Below, piece by piece: positions 41,685 through 49,681 of a stretch of 57,387 nt of DNA (the stretch's first letter is position 1; the number at the start of each line of letters is the position of its first letter). This stretch comes from DASQHW01 sp038209365 (GTDB lineage: Bacteria; Actinomycetota; Acidimicrobiia; IMCC26256; PALSA-610), in assembly GCA_038209365.1 (NCBI GenBank), contig JBBQXS010000029.1, positions 1 to 57,387 on the forward strand, written 5' to 3'. Made by a program: the position numbers and the translations under genes. The notes under the pieces were generated by a model that did no database searches, was not told where the DNA came from, and saw only the letters and a program-made list of their open reading frames with translations.

Positions 41685-41912
41685 CTATACCTCTGCGGTG
41701 GGGAGCCCCATATCCGGTTCGGAACCGGCGCGCACGTGTGTGGCCCGGTCGTCGGTGTCGAGCTCGAAGACCACCCGCTGACCTTGGCGCAGCATGCGGA
41801 AGATCGAACCTTCGAGCGCGTCCGCGGCGAGCACGATCTCGGCGCGGTCGGTGTCGCGCACGACGATGCCCTCGCGTGTCGCCGGGTCGAACATCTTGAC
41901 GGTGCCCTGCAT
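41685..41912 (-). CDS. cold-shock-domain-like small protein
   Basis: A protein of 75 residues starting MQGTVKMFDPATREGIVV, which aligns with the first strands of cold shock proteins (GTVKWFN...GFI). RQGQRVVFELDTDD matches the last strand. The aromatic RNA-binding residues of RNP1 and RNP2 are mostly absent, so nucleic-acid binding may be weak or changed. It lies 12 nt downstream of rpmB, so it is co-transcribed with ribosomal protein L28 and may act on ribosomes or RNA. Confidence 0.7.
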   Translation of the reverse strand: MQGTVKMFDPATREGIVVRDTDRAEIVLAADALEGSIFRMLRQGQRVVFELDTDDRATHVRAGSEPDMGLPTAEV

Positions 41913-41924
41913 GCGGAAGGCGGC

Positions 41925-42113
41925 CTAGGCCTTGACGACCTTGCCGGCCTTGAGGCACGACGTGCACACGTTCAGACGCTTCGGTGCGCCGTTCACGACC
42001 GCGCGTACGCGCTGCACATTCGGGTTCCACCGCCGCTTCGTACGGCGGTGCGAGTGGCTGAGGCGCATGCCGAAGATGGGCTTCTTGCCGCACACGTCGC
42101 AGACGGATGCCAT
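41925..42113 (-). CDS. rpmB: 50S ribosomal protein L28
   Basis: A protein of 62 residues. ASVCDVCGKKPIFGMRLSHS and RRWNPNVQ are diagnostic. The zinc-ribbon cysteine pairs CDVC and CTSC are both present, so it is the zinc-containing (C+) form. The ATG at 42113 fits the family N-terminus, with GAGG eight bases upstream. A TGCTAGCCT extended -10 at 42156-42164 on this strand lies in the divergent gap shared with the DAK2 gene. Confidence 0.95.
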   Translation of the reverse strand: MASVCDVCGKKPIFGMRLSHSHRRTKRRWNPNVQRVRAVVNGAPKRLNVCTSCLKAGKVVKA

Positions 42114-42157
42114 CGCGAACACCTCGGGGTCGAGTGCCGAGAACCGAACCCGGAGAG

Positions 42158-42169
42158 GCTAGCACTAGC
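42158..42169. promoter_or_regulatory. GCTAG-CA-CTAGC palindrome between divergent rpmB and DAK2 promoters
   Basis: A 12-bp perfect inverted repeat (GCTAG/CTAGC, 2-nt spacer) overlaps the TAGCCT -10 box of rpmB (42156-42161, minus strand). It directly precedes the TACCAT -10 box of the DAK2 gene (42170-42175, followed by 8 nt and ATG). It could be a shared operator, or simply a product of two facing -10 boxes. Confidence 0.45.
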
Positions 42170-42183
42170 TACCATCAGTGCTG

Positions 42184-43797
42184 ATGCTCACCTCGCTGTC
42201 GGCGGCCGACCTCCGCCAAGCGGTGCTGCGCTTCCGGGACGCGCTCCGCGCGCATCAAGAAGAGCTCAACCGGCTGAACGTGTACCCCGTGCCCGATGGC
42301 GACACCGGCACCAACATGGCGCTCACGCTCGAATCCGTGAGCAGCGAGCTGACGACGGCCGATTCGATGCCGGAGGTGTGCCACGCGATCAGCCGAGGCT
42401 CGTTGATGGGTGCGCGCGGCAACTCGGGCGTCATCACCTCGCAGATCCTCCGCGGCCTCGTCGGCAACTTCCCGACGCTGGACGAGATCGACGGCGCGGC
42501 CTTCGCGGCCGGGCTCCGCAACGGCGCCGACGCCGCGTACCAGGCCGTGATGCGCCCGGTCGAGGGCACGATCCTCACCGTGGTGCGAGAGGCGGCGGAA
42601 GCCGTCGAAGCGGCCGGCGACGATTCGCTCGCCGAGCTGCTCGAGCGCGGGTTCGATGCCGCATGCCGCGCGGTCGAGAAGACGCCCGAGCAATTGCCGG
42701 TCCTACGCGAAGCAGGTGTCGTCGACGCCGGCGGCAAGGGATTCACCCTGCTGCTGGCCGCGCTGCTCGAGGTGGTCGCAGGGCGGCCGATCCCCGAACC
42801 CGACATCGTCGTCACCCCCGCGTCGGTCGCCGCCCATCTCGCGGGCGACGACGTTGCCGGCCTGCGTTACGAAGTCATGTACCTGCTCGATGCCGACGAC
42901 GCGACGATCCCCGGGTTTCGCGACGCGTGGGGCGCGATCGGTGACTCGATCGTGGTCGTCGGGGGCGACGGCCTGTGGAACTGCCACATCCACACGAACG
43001 ACATCGGCGGTTCGATCGAAGCCGGCCTCGACGCCGGACGCCCGCGCAACGTCCGTGTCACCGATCTGCTGATGCAGGTCGAGGAGGAGTCATGGGTCCG
43101 TGAAGCCGAAGTCGTGGCCGATCTGACCGGCGCCACGACGCTCACGACCGGAGTGGTCGCGGTCGGCGTCGGTGAGGGTGTCCGACGCCTGTTGACCAGC
43201 CTCGGCGTGCAGCAGGTGGTCGCGGGTGGGCAGTCGATGAATCCGTCGACCGCCCAGATCCTCGAGGCGGTAGAGGCGTGCAGCGCGAAAGCGGTCATCG
43301 TGCTGCCGAACAACAAGAACATCGTGGCCGTCGCCGGGCAGGTCGACGAGCTCACCGACAAGACCGTGCAGGTGATCGCGACGCACAGCATTCCCGAGGC
43401 GCTTGCCGCGCTCGTGGAGTACGACCCCAACGCGTCGTGCGAGGCGAACGCGCGGGCGATGGACGCCGCGATCGAGCGTGTGCGCACGGGAGAGGTCACC
43501 CAGGCGGTGCGCGACGCCGCGATCGACGGCGAGACGGTGCGCGCCGGCGATTGGATCGCGCTGACCCGCGATGGGCTCGTTGCGGCGACCGGCTCACCGG
43601 CGGACGCGGTCTGCAGGCTGCTCGAGAAGCTCGTCGACGAGGACAGCGAGATCGTCACCGTGCTCGTCGGGAGTGAGGCACCCGCGCACGAGACCGATCG
43701 CATTCGCGAGCACATCGAGTTCCGGTTCCCGCACGTCGAGGTGGAGTTCCACGACGGCGGCCAACCCCTCTACCCGTACCTTGTCGGGGTTGAGTAA
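42184..43797 (+). CDS. DAK2/DegV-type fatty-acid-kinase-like protein (FakA/YloV)
   Basis: A protein of 537 residues. The N-terminal DhaL-like ATP-binding domain contains NVYPVPDGDTGTNM (metal aspartates) and GARGNSGVI. A middle linker domain follows (VRYEVMYLLD type), and a C-terminal DegV-like domain runs from about 320. This is the FakA architecture, which phosphorylates fatty acids bound to FakB. No fakB lies in the window. The location a few kb from plsX, which feeds on acyl-phosphates, fits the pathway. The ATG 2 codons after a GTG is used because of the TACCAT box. It overlaps recG by 8 nt. Confidence 0.88.
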   Translation: MLTSLSAADLRQAVLRFRDALRAHQEELNRLNVYPVPDGDTGTNMALTLESVSSELTTADSMPEVCHAISRGSLMGARGNSGVITSQILRGLVGNFPTLDEIDGAAFAAGLRNGADAAYQAVMRPVEGTILTVVREAAEAVEAAGDDSLAELLERGFDAACRAVEKTPEQLPVLREAGVVDAGGKGFTLLLAALLEVVAGRPIPEPDIVVTPASVAAHLAGDDVAGLRYEVMYLLDADDATIPGFRDAWGAIGDSIVVVGGDGLWNCHIHTNDIGGSIEAGLDAGRPRNVRVTDLLMQVEEESWVREAEVVADLTGATTLTTGVVAVGVGEGVRRLLTSLGVQQVVAGGQSMNPSTAQILEAVEACSAKAVIVLPNNKNIVAVAGQVDELTDKTVQVIATHSIPEALAALVEYDPNASCEANARAMDAAIERVRTGEVTQAVRDAAIDGETVRAGDWIALTRDGLVAATGSPADAVCRLLEKLVDEDSEIVTVLVGSEAPAHETDRIREHIEFRFPHVEVEFHDGGQPLYPYLVGVE

Positions 43798-45928
43798 TCC
43801 CATCTCGTTGCGCGAGCTCGCGGACCTTCCGGTTCGCGAGCTGTCCAGCGTCGGGCCCAAGCTGGAGCCGCGCCTCGCTGACATGGGGATCGAAACCGTC
43901 CTCGACGTGCTGCAGCATTACCCGCGGCGGTGGGTCGATCGGAGCCGCAAGGCCGACATCGCGACGCTCGCGGTCGGGGAGGAGGCGACGGTGTTCGCCG
44001 AAGTGCGCACGATCCGGGGCCGGCGGACCCGTCAGGGTCGTGCGCTCGTCGAAGCCGTGGTCTACGACGGCACGTCGGTGCTCAACATCACGTTCTTCAA
44101 TCAGGCGTGGCGCGAGAAGCAGCTGAGTGTCGGCACCGAGGCGTCGTTCTTCGGCAAGCTCGACGTGTATCGCGGAAAGCGTCAGATGACGAACCCTGTC
44201 GTCGACGTCGTCGGCCGGGCCGGCGAGGCCGACGAGAAGACCGGCGTCATCGTCCCGGTGTATCCCCAATCGGGGAAGGCCGAGGTCTTCACCTGGCAGC
44301 TGCGCAAGATCGTCGTGGAGGCGCTGCGACGTTGCGCGAAGCGTGGTCTCGCCGACCCGCTCGACGAGGCACTGCTCGACCGCCTCGACCTGGTGCGTCG
44401 GGATGTCGCGTATCGAGGCATCCATGCGCCCGATGACATGGGTGAGTTGCGCGCCGCCGAACGGCGGTTGAAGTTCGACGAGTTCGTGCGCATGCAGGTC
44501 GGCCTGGTCGCCCGGAAGCGGGCGCTCGCGGCCGAGCAGTCAGGTATCTCCCACCGCGTCGACGGTCGGTTGGTCGAGGCGTTCGTCGGGCAGCTGCCGT
44601 TCGCGCTCACCGGTGACCAGCAACGCACGATCGAGGAAATCACGCGCGACATGGCCGGCAGGGCGCCTATGCACCGTCTGTTGCAGGGCGATGTCGGCTC
44701 GGGCAAGACGGTCGTCGCGCTCGCGGCGCTCCTCATCGCGGTGCAGGGCGGGTACCAGGGCGCATTCATGGCGCCCACCGAGGTCCTCGCCGAGCAGCAC
44801 TATCTCGGCTCGCTCCGGATGCTCGAGGGCCTGCAGGTCCCGGCCGACGGTTCGCTGCTCGCCGAGCGGCCCGTGCGCGTCGAGCTGTTGACGAACCGCA
44901 CGACCGCGGCCGAACGCCGGCGCATCGCGGCGGGTCTGGACGCAGGCGGGGTCGACATCCTCGTCGGCACCCACGCCTTGTTGTACGGCGACGCGAAGTT
45001 CTCACGTCTCGGGCTCGCGGTGGTCGACGAGCAGCATCGATTCGGAGTGGAGCAGCGCGCGCTGTTGCGCGGCAAGGGTGACGAGCCCGACGTGCTCGTG
45101 ATGACCGCGACGCCGATCCCGCGCACCGCGGCGATGCTCGTCTACGGCGACTTGGACCGGTCCGAGCTGCGGGAGATGCCACCCGGCCGCACGCCGATCG
45201 CGACGACCGTCGTCGGCCCGAGCCCTCTGGAGCACGCGGCCGCGTGGGCGCACCTCCGCGCCCAGGTCGACGACGGGTACCAGGGCTACGTCGTGTGCCC
45301 GTTGGTGGACGACAGGGGCAAGGTCGAGGCCAAGGCCGCGACCGCCGAGTACGAGCGTCTCCAGGCGGAAGAGCTGCGCGGCTTGCGCGTCGCCTTGCTG
45401 CACGGGCAGATGAAGTCCAGGGAAAAGGAGGAGGCGATGGCGGCGTTCCGCGCCGGCACCGTGCAGGTGCTCGTCGCGACGACCGTGATCGAGGTCGGTG
45501 TCGACGTGCCGAACGCGACCGTGATGCTCGTGGAGGACGCCGACCGCTTCGGCCTCTCCCAATTGCACCAGCTGCGCGGCCGCGTCGGGCGCGGCGAGGC
45601 CGCGTCACATTGCTTCCTGTTCGCCGATCCCACGACGCCCGAGGGCGAGGAGCGAGTGCTCGCGATGGCCGCATCCGTCGACGGCTTCGATCTCGCGGAG
45701 AAGGATCTGGAGATACGCGGCGCGGGTGAGGTGTTCGGCGAGCGGCAATCCGGGTTCAGCGACCTCAAGCTCGGCCGCATCCCGCGCGACGAGGCGATCG
45801 TGATCGAAGCGCGGCAGGCCGCCGAGGACATTCTCGATGCCGATCCGGACCTGACGGATCATGCCCAGCTGCGACAAGAGGTCGCAGACCTGTTGGGCGA
45901 CGACGTGGAGTTCTTGTTCAAGTCGTGA
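43790..45928 (+). CDS. recG: ATP-dependent DNA helicase RecG
   Basis: A protein of 712 residues that remodels stalled forks and branched DNA. It has an N-terminal wedge/OB domain (GIETVLDVLQHYPRRWVDRS, then TVFAEVRTIRG), Walker A GDVGSGKTVVA, DEQHRFG (DExH box), TATPIPRT, QLRGRVGRG and a C-terminal domain with RGAGEVFGERQSGF. The start is uncertain: TTG at 43790 is used (overlapping the DAK2 stop), and TTG three codons earlier is possible. It is coupled to rsmD by GTGA. Confidence 0.95.
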   Translation: MSNPISLRELADLPVRELSSVGPKLEPRLADMGIETVLDVLQHYPRRWVDRSRKADIATLAVGEEATVFAEVRTIRGRRTRQGRALVEAVVYDGTSVLNITFFNQAWREKQLSVGTEASFFGKLDVYRGKRQMTNPVVDVVGRAGEADEKTGVIVPVYPQSGKAEVFTWQLRKIVVEALRRCAKRGLADPLDEALLDRLDLVRRDVAYRGIHAPDDMGELRAAERRLKFDEFVRMQVGLVARKRALAAEQSGISHRVDGRLVEAFVGQLPFALTGDQQRTIEEITRDMAGRAPMHRLLQGDVGSGKTVVALAALLIAVQGGYQGAFMAPTEVLAEQHYLGSLRMLEGLQVPADGSLLAERPVRVELLTNRTTAAERRRIAAGLDAGGVDILVGTHALLYGDAKFSRLGLAVVDEQHRFGVEQRALLRGKGDEPDVLVMTATPIPRTAAMLVYGDLDRSELREMPPGRTPIATTVVGPSPLEHAAAWAHLRAQVDDGYQGYVVCPLVDDRGKVEAKAATAEYERLQAEELRGLRVALLHGQMKSREKEEAMAAFRAGTVQVLVATTVIEVGVDVPNATVMLVEDADRFGLSQLHQLRGRVGRGEAASHCFLFADPTTPEGEERVLAMAASVDGFDLAEKDLEIRGAGEVFGERQSGFSDLKLGRIPRDEAIVIEARQAAEDILDADPDLTDHAQLRQEVADLLGDDVEFLFKS

Positions 45929-46497
45929 GCCGGCCGAAGGGACTGCGCGTGATCGCGGGAAGCGCGCGCGGGCGCAAGCTCACGGCACCGCTCGGCGACC
46001 GGGTGAGACCGACGAAGGACATGGTGCGCGAGGCGATGTTCTCGGCGCTCGACGCGCGCGGCGCGCTCGTGGACGCGACTGTGCTCGACCTCTTCGCGGG
46101 GACCGGCGCGCTCGGCATCGAAGCGTTGTCGCGGGGCGCGAGGCGCGCGGTATTGGTCGAGCGCGACCGTGCCGCGCTCGATGCGATCTCGACGAACGTC
46201 GCCACGCTCCGACTCGGTGACCGCGCGCGCGTCGTGCCGGACGACGTCGCTCGTTTCCTGCGCGGTCCGCTCCCGGGCACCCCGTTCGATCTCGCGCTGC
46301 TCGATCCGCCGTACGACACGACGGACGAGGATGTCACCGCGCTGCTCACGGCGCTCGCCGCTCCCGGTTGGCTCGCGCCTGACGCCATCGTGAGCGTCGA
46401 ACGGCCCGCGCGTCACCCCGTGGTCGTACCGAAGGGGTGGCGAACCGGCTGGGAGCGCGCCTTCGGCGATACGCTGCTGTCGTTCTGCTGGAGATAA
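45925..46497 (+). CDS. rsmD: 16S rRNA (guanine(966)-N(2))-methyltransferase
   Basis: A protein of 190 residues. RVIAGSARGRKL at the N-terminus, RPTKDMVREAMFSAL, the SAM motif LDLFAGTGALGIEALSRGA and the catalytic DPPY motif (LLDPPYDT) are all present. It methylates G966 of 16S rRNA during 30S assembly. The GTG overlaps the recG stop. It lies 12 nt before coaD, the usual neighbour of rsmD in bacteria. Confidence 0.95.
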   Translation: MSRPKGLRVIAGSARGRKLTAPLGDRVRPTKDMVREAMFSALDARGALVDATVLDLFAGTGALGIEALSRGARRAVLVERDRAALDAISTNVATLRLGDRARVVPDDVARFLRGPLPGTPFDLALLDPPYDTTDEDVTALLTALAAPGWLAPDAIVSVERPARHPVVVPKGWRTGWERAFGDTLLSFCWR

Positions 46498-46509
46498 CAG
46501 GAGATCTGC

Positions 46510-46998
46510 GTGGCGATCGCCCTCTGCCCGGGCTCCTTCGACCCGGTCACCCTCGGCCACCTCGACATCATCGAACGCTCGGCCCGCCACTTCGACCAAG
46601 TGATCATCGCGGTGATCCGCAATCCGCAGAAGTCCCAGTCGTTGTTCAGCCTCGAAGAGCGCCAGGAGATGCTCGAGGAGGCGCTGCCTCACGTCGGCAA
46701 CGTGCGGCTCGAGTTCTTCAAGGGCTTGTTGGTCGAATTCGCGAAGGAGCACGGCGCGGACGCGATCGTCAAGGGCCTGCGTGCCGTCTCCGACTTCGAC
46801 TACGAGCTCCAGATGGCGCAGATGAACCAGAAGCTCTCGGGGATCGACACCTTCTTCCTGTCGACGAGCCCTCAATACTCCTACCTCTCGTCGAGCCTGG
46901 TGCGCGAAGTTGCGCGCTTCGGCGGTGACGTGTCGGCGATGGTGCCGAAGCACGTCAACGATCGGCTCATCGAGCGGTTCCGCGCCGAGGGGACGTGA
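46510..46998 (+). CDS. coaD: phosphopantetheine adenylyltransferase
   Basis: A protein of 162 residues that makes dephospho-CoA from 4'-phosphopantetheine and ATP. CPGSFDPVTLGHLDIIERS contains the HxGH-type signature (T-x-GH). VKGLRAVSDFDYELQMAQMN and the SSSLVREVARFGGDV segment with the ISSTxxR-like loop are present. AGGAG lies eight bases before the GTG. Its stop overlaps the SepIVA-like start (GTGA). Confidence 0.96.
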   Translation: MAIALCPGSFDPVTLGHLDIIERSARHFDQVIIAVIRNPQKSQSLFSLEERQEMLEEALPHVGNVRLEFFKGLLVEFAKEHGADAIVKGLRAVSDFDYELQMAQMNQKLSGIDTFFLSTSPQYSYLSSSLVREVARFGGDVSAMVPKHVNDRLIERFRAEGT

Positions 46999-47546
46999 CG
47001 GTGTTCGAGGATCAGCCCGACAAGGTTCCCGACACGGCTGCGCTGCTGCAGCGCCTGCGGGAGATGTTGGAGAACGCGCGCAAGCTTCCGATGTCGGCAT
47101 CGGTGTCGTTGAACCGCGAAGAGTTCGGCGCCATGCTGCAAGACGCGATCGACGCGCTCCCTGACGAGCTGCGCGAGTCGCGCTGGTTGCTGAAGGAGCG
47201 CGAGCAGGTCGTCGAGCGGGCGCAGAACGAGGCGCAGCGACTCCTCGAGGCCGCGCGAGTGCGCGCCGAGCGGATGGTGGAGAAGAACGAGCTCGTGCGT
47301 GAGGCGCGGCGCACCGCCGAGGAGCTGGTCGAAGACGCCGAACGCCAGGCCGGGGCCATGCGACACGAGGCCGAGGACTACGTCGATCGCAAGCTCGCGT
47401 CGTTCGAGGTCGTGCTCGACCGGACGATGCAAGCCGTGCAGAAGGGCCGGGAGCGGCTGCAGGTCCACACCAGCCCCGAGGTGCCGCCCGAAGCCGAGGT
47501 TCTCGACGACGACGGCGCCTTCTTCGACCAGGACGACTTGCCCTGA
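46995..47546 (+). CDS. SepIVA-like coiled-coil protein (DivIVA superfamily)
   Basis: A protein of 183 residues, mostly a long charged coiled coil (about 55-155, heptads rich in Glu, Arg and Ala: EREQVVERAQNEAQRLLEAARVRAERM). A short N-terminal helix and an acidic tail (DDDGAFFDQDDLP) flank it. By synteny (upstream of yceD, rnc, mutM, smc and ftsY) it corresponds to mycobacterial SepIVA, a septation and polar-growth protein. A generic match to ATP synthase subunit b would be caused by the coiled coil alone. It is shorter than SepIVA, and the DivIVA-specific N-terminal motif is weak. Confidence 0.72.
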   Translation: MTVFEDQPDKVPDTAALLQRLREMLENARKLPMSASVSLNREEFGAMLQDAIDALPDELRESRWLLKEREQVVERAQNEAQRLLEAARVRAERMVEKNELVREARRTAEELVEDAERQAGAMRHEAEDYVDRKLASFEVVLDRTMQAVQKGRERLQVHTSPEVPPEAEVLDDDGAFFDQDDLP

Positions 47547-47580
47547 CCGATTGCTGGCCACCGGGAAAAGCCTGGTGAGC

Positions 47581-47589
47581 TGGTAGAAT
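47581..47589 (+). promoter_or_regulatory. extended -10 promoter (TGG-TAGAAT) upstream of yceD-rpmF
   Basis: TAGAAT preceded by TG one base away forms an extended -10 element 80 nt upstream of yceD. No convincing -35 is seen at 16-18 nt. It would drive the yceD-rpmF-plsX series with a real leader, unlike most promoters in the window. Confidence 0.5.
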
Positions 47590-47668
47590 CTCTGCGTTCC
47601 GGCTGCCCCGGCGGTACATTCCCGCACATCCCGTCCTGCGCCCCGGGCGCCCTGCCAAACGAGCCCGC

Positions 47669-48175
47669 ATGGCCACCCCGAACCCGTTCCGCATTCCCGT
47701 CGCCGACTTGCTCAAGCGGCATGGTGCAGCGCGCCCGGAAACGGTGTCCGCTCCGTTGGCCGCCCTGTGCGGCCAGGGCGCCGAGGTGCCCGCCGACCGG
47801 GCGATCGACCTCGATCTCACGCTGGAGCGGGTCTCGGAGGGAATCGTCGTGCGCGGCAGCGTGCAGGCGCACTGGCAAGCGGCGTGCAGCCGGTGCCTCG
47901 CACCGGTCGACGGCGAGGTCTCGGTGCACGTCGACGAGCTGTTCGAGAACCATCCACTCGCCGGCGAGACCTACCTCCTCGACCAGGACGTCATCGACCT
48001 CGAGCCCTTGGTGCGTGACGCCCTGCTGCTCGACCTGCCTGCTGCGCCCCTCTGCCGCGAGGACTGCGCAGGCCTCTGTCCCGAGTGCGGCATCGATCGA
48101 AACGATGCCTCGTGCGATTGCGGAACCGAAGAACTCGACCCCCGGTGGGCGGCCTTGCGGTCGCTCGACCTCTAG
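47669..48175 (+). CDS. yceD: YceD (DUF177) 23S rRNA accumulation protein
   Basis: A protein of 168 residues. WQAACSRCLAPVDGEVSVHVDELF (CxxC) is near 75, and LCREDCAGLCPECGIDRNDASCDC with the conserved CxGLCxxCG pattern is near 130. DPRWAALRSL ends the protein. The family supports 23S rRNA maturation and is almost always encoded directly before rpmF, as here (19 nt gap). The actinobacterial form with extra cysteines probably binds zinc. Confidence 0.92.
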   Translation: MATPNPFRIPVADLLKRHGAARPETVSAPLAALCGQGAEVPADRAIDLDLTLERVSEGIVVRGSVQAHWQAACSRCLAPVDGEVSVHVDELFENHPLAGETYLLDQDVIDLEPLVRDALLLDLPAAPLCREDCAGLCPECGIDRNDASCDCGTEELDPRWAALRSLDL

Positions 48176-48194
48176 ATCTCCGAGGAGCCAATCC

Positions 48195-48374
48195 ATGGCC
48201 GTCCCGAAGCGCAAGACGAGCCGCTCGGCGACTCGTTCGCGCAAGTCGGCGAACATGCGACTCACCGCGCCCCCGCATTCGCTGTGCCCGAACTGCGGCG
48301 CGTCCCGGCTCCCGCACACCGTGTGCAGCAACTGCGGTTGGTACCGAGGCCGCCAGGTCCTCGACGTCGAGTAG
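48195..48374 (+). CDS. rpmF: 50S ribosomal protein L32
   Basis: A protein of 59 residues. AVPKRKTSRSATRSRKSANMRL opens the protein. The zinc ribbon CPNCGASRLPHTVCSNCGWYRGRQV has two CxxC pairs. GAGGAG lies eight bases before the ATG. It is placed between yceD and plsX, the common bacterial order. Confidence 0.96.
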   Translation: MAVPKRKTSRSATRSRKSANMRLTAPPHSLCPNCGASRLPHTVCSNCGWYRGRQVLDVE

Positions 48375-48390
48375 CGCGAAAGGCGCGTCA

Positions 48391-49392
48391 TTGTCGGCCG
48401 TGATCGCGATCGACGCGATGGGGGGCGACCGCGCGCCGGGTGAGATCGTCGCGGGCGCGCTCCGGGCGGTCGAGGAATGCGACGTCGACGTCCTGCTCGT
48501 CGGCCGGCCCGACGCGATCGCCGCGCACCTCCCTGGCGGTTCCGCGCCCGCGCGCGTCGAGATCCTGGGCGCGTCCGAAGTTGTCGGCATGCACGACGAT
48601 CCGGCCAGTGCCGTTCGCACTCGTACCGACGCGTCGCTCGTGCGCGCCGCCGAGGCGGTGCGCGACGGCCGGGCCGCCGGAATGGTCGGAGCCGGCAACA
48701 CCGGCGCGACGATGGCGGCCGCGCTCCTCCGGTGGGGACGTATCAAGGGAGTGCACCGACCCGCGATCGCGATCCCCGTGCCGGTGCTGGGGACCGACCG
48801 CACGCAGCTGCTCGTGGACGCGGGCGCCACGGTCGATCCCGACGCCGTGTGGCTCGTCGAGTGGGCCGCCCTGGCACGCGAGTACGCGCGGGTGCGTCTC
48901 GGGGTCGACGAGCCGACCGTCGGGTTGTTGTCGAACGGTGAAGAGGCGGGGAAGGGCGACGCGCTGCGGAAGCGGGCCTTCGAGCTGCTGGAGGAGACGA
49001 AGGGCTTCACCGGCAACGTCGAGGGCCGCGATCTCATGGCCTCGAGCGTCGACGTCATCGTCACCGACGGCTTCACCGGCAACGTCGTGTTGAAGGCGCT
49101 CGAAGGCGCGTTGATGGGCCTCGCCGGCCTCGTGTTCGGTGTCGTCGACGAAGCGGGCACGCCGTGGGCCGGTGCGGCCACGGCGCTGAAGCTGCGCCTC
49201 CTCGAAGCGGCGTCCGCGCTCGTCCCCGACAACACCGGCGGCGGCATGCTGCTCGGGGTCAGGGGTGTGTGCGTCATCTCCCACGGCTCGTCGAATGCGA
49301 CCGCGATCGTCAACGCCGTGCGCGTCGCGCGGGATTGCGTCGAGGCGGGCGTCGTCGCACGTCTGACCGAGGCGGTGTCGGGTGCCGGCTGA
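48391..49392 (+). CDS. plsX: phosphate acyltransferase PlsX
   Basis: A protein of 333 residues that exchanges acyl-ACP for acyl-phosphate at the start of phospholipid synthesis. IAIDAMGGDRAPGEIVAGAL, GMVGAGNTGATMAAAL, LGVDEPTVGLLSNGEEAGKG and VTDGFTGNVVLKALEG are diagnostic. The TTG is favoured because AAAGG lies seven bases before it; a GTG three codons later is the alternative. The gene overlaps the acyl carrier protein homologue by 11 nt. Confidence 0.94.
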   Translation: MSAVIAIDAMGGDRAPGEIVAGALRAVEECDVDVLLVGRPDAIAAHLPGGSAPARVEILGASEVVGMHDDPASAVRTRTDASLVRAAEAVRDGRAAGMVGAGNTGATMAAALLRWGRIKGVHRPAIAIPVPVLGTDRTQLLVDAGATVDPDAVWLVEWAALAREYARVRLGVDEPTVGLLSNGEEAGKGDALRKRAFELLEETKGFTGNVEGRDLMASSVDVIVTDGFTGNVVLKALEGALMGLAGLVFGVVDEAGTPWAGAATALKLRLLEAASALVPDNTGGGMLLGVRGVCVISHGSSNATAIVNAVRVARDCVEAGVVARLTEAVSGAG

Positions 49393-49681
49393 GACGCACA
49401 GCCACCGCGGGCCGATCAGCGCCGAGGAGGTCGAACGCCTCGTGCGCGAGCAGCTGGTCGAGATCCTCGGTGTCGACCCCGACGCCATCGCGCGCGATAC
49501 CCGGCTGCGTGAGGACCTCGACGCCGACGACTTCGCGCTCATCGATCTGGTCGAAGCCGTGGAGACCGAGCTCGGAGAACGCAGCATCGGCCTGTCGATC
49601 GACGACGACGACCTCGTGGAGATGCGCACGGTCGGCGACGCGGTCGATGCCGTGCTGTCTCGCCTCGAGGGGCAGCCGTGA
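49382..49681 (+). CDS. acyl carrier protein homologue lacking the phosphopantetheine serine
   Basis: A protein of 99 residues with the four-helix ACP pattern (VREQLVEILGVDPDAI ... LREDLDADDFALIDLVEAVE). At the site where ACPs have Asp-Ser-Leu, this protein has D49-D50-F51, so residue 50 (codon 49529-49531, GAC) cannot carry the 4'-phosphopantetheine arm. GAC is two base changes from a serine codon, so a single sequencing error does not explain it. The region after helix 2 is extended and very acidic (GLSIDDDDLVEM). It may be a structural or regulatory partner of PlsX or RNase III rather than a carrier. Confidence 0.8.
   Translation: MPAETHSHRGPISAEEVERLVREQLVEILGVDPDAIARDTRLREDLDADDFALIDLVEAVETELGERSIGLSIDDDDLVEMRTVGDAVDAVLSRLEGQP

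Noticed and set aside
46511..46522. GGCGATCGCC as another copy of the hairpin repeat
   Set aside because: Only the 8-bp GCGATCGC core is shared; it is part of the coaD start and lacks the rest of the 65-bp unit.
46995..47546. ATP synthase F0 subunit b
   Set aside because: No N-terminal membrane helix and no atp genes nearby. The similarity is due to coiled-coil composition; the synteny fits SepIVA.
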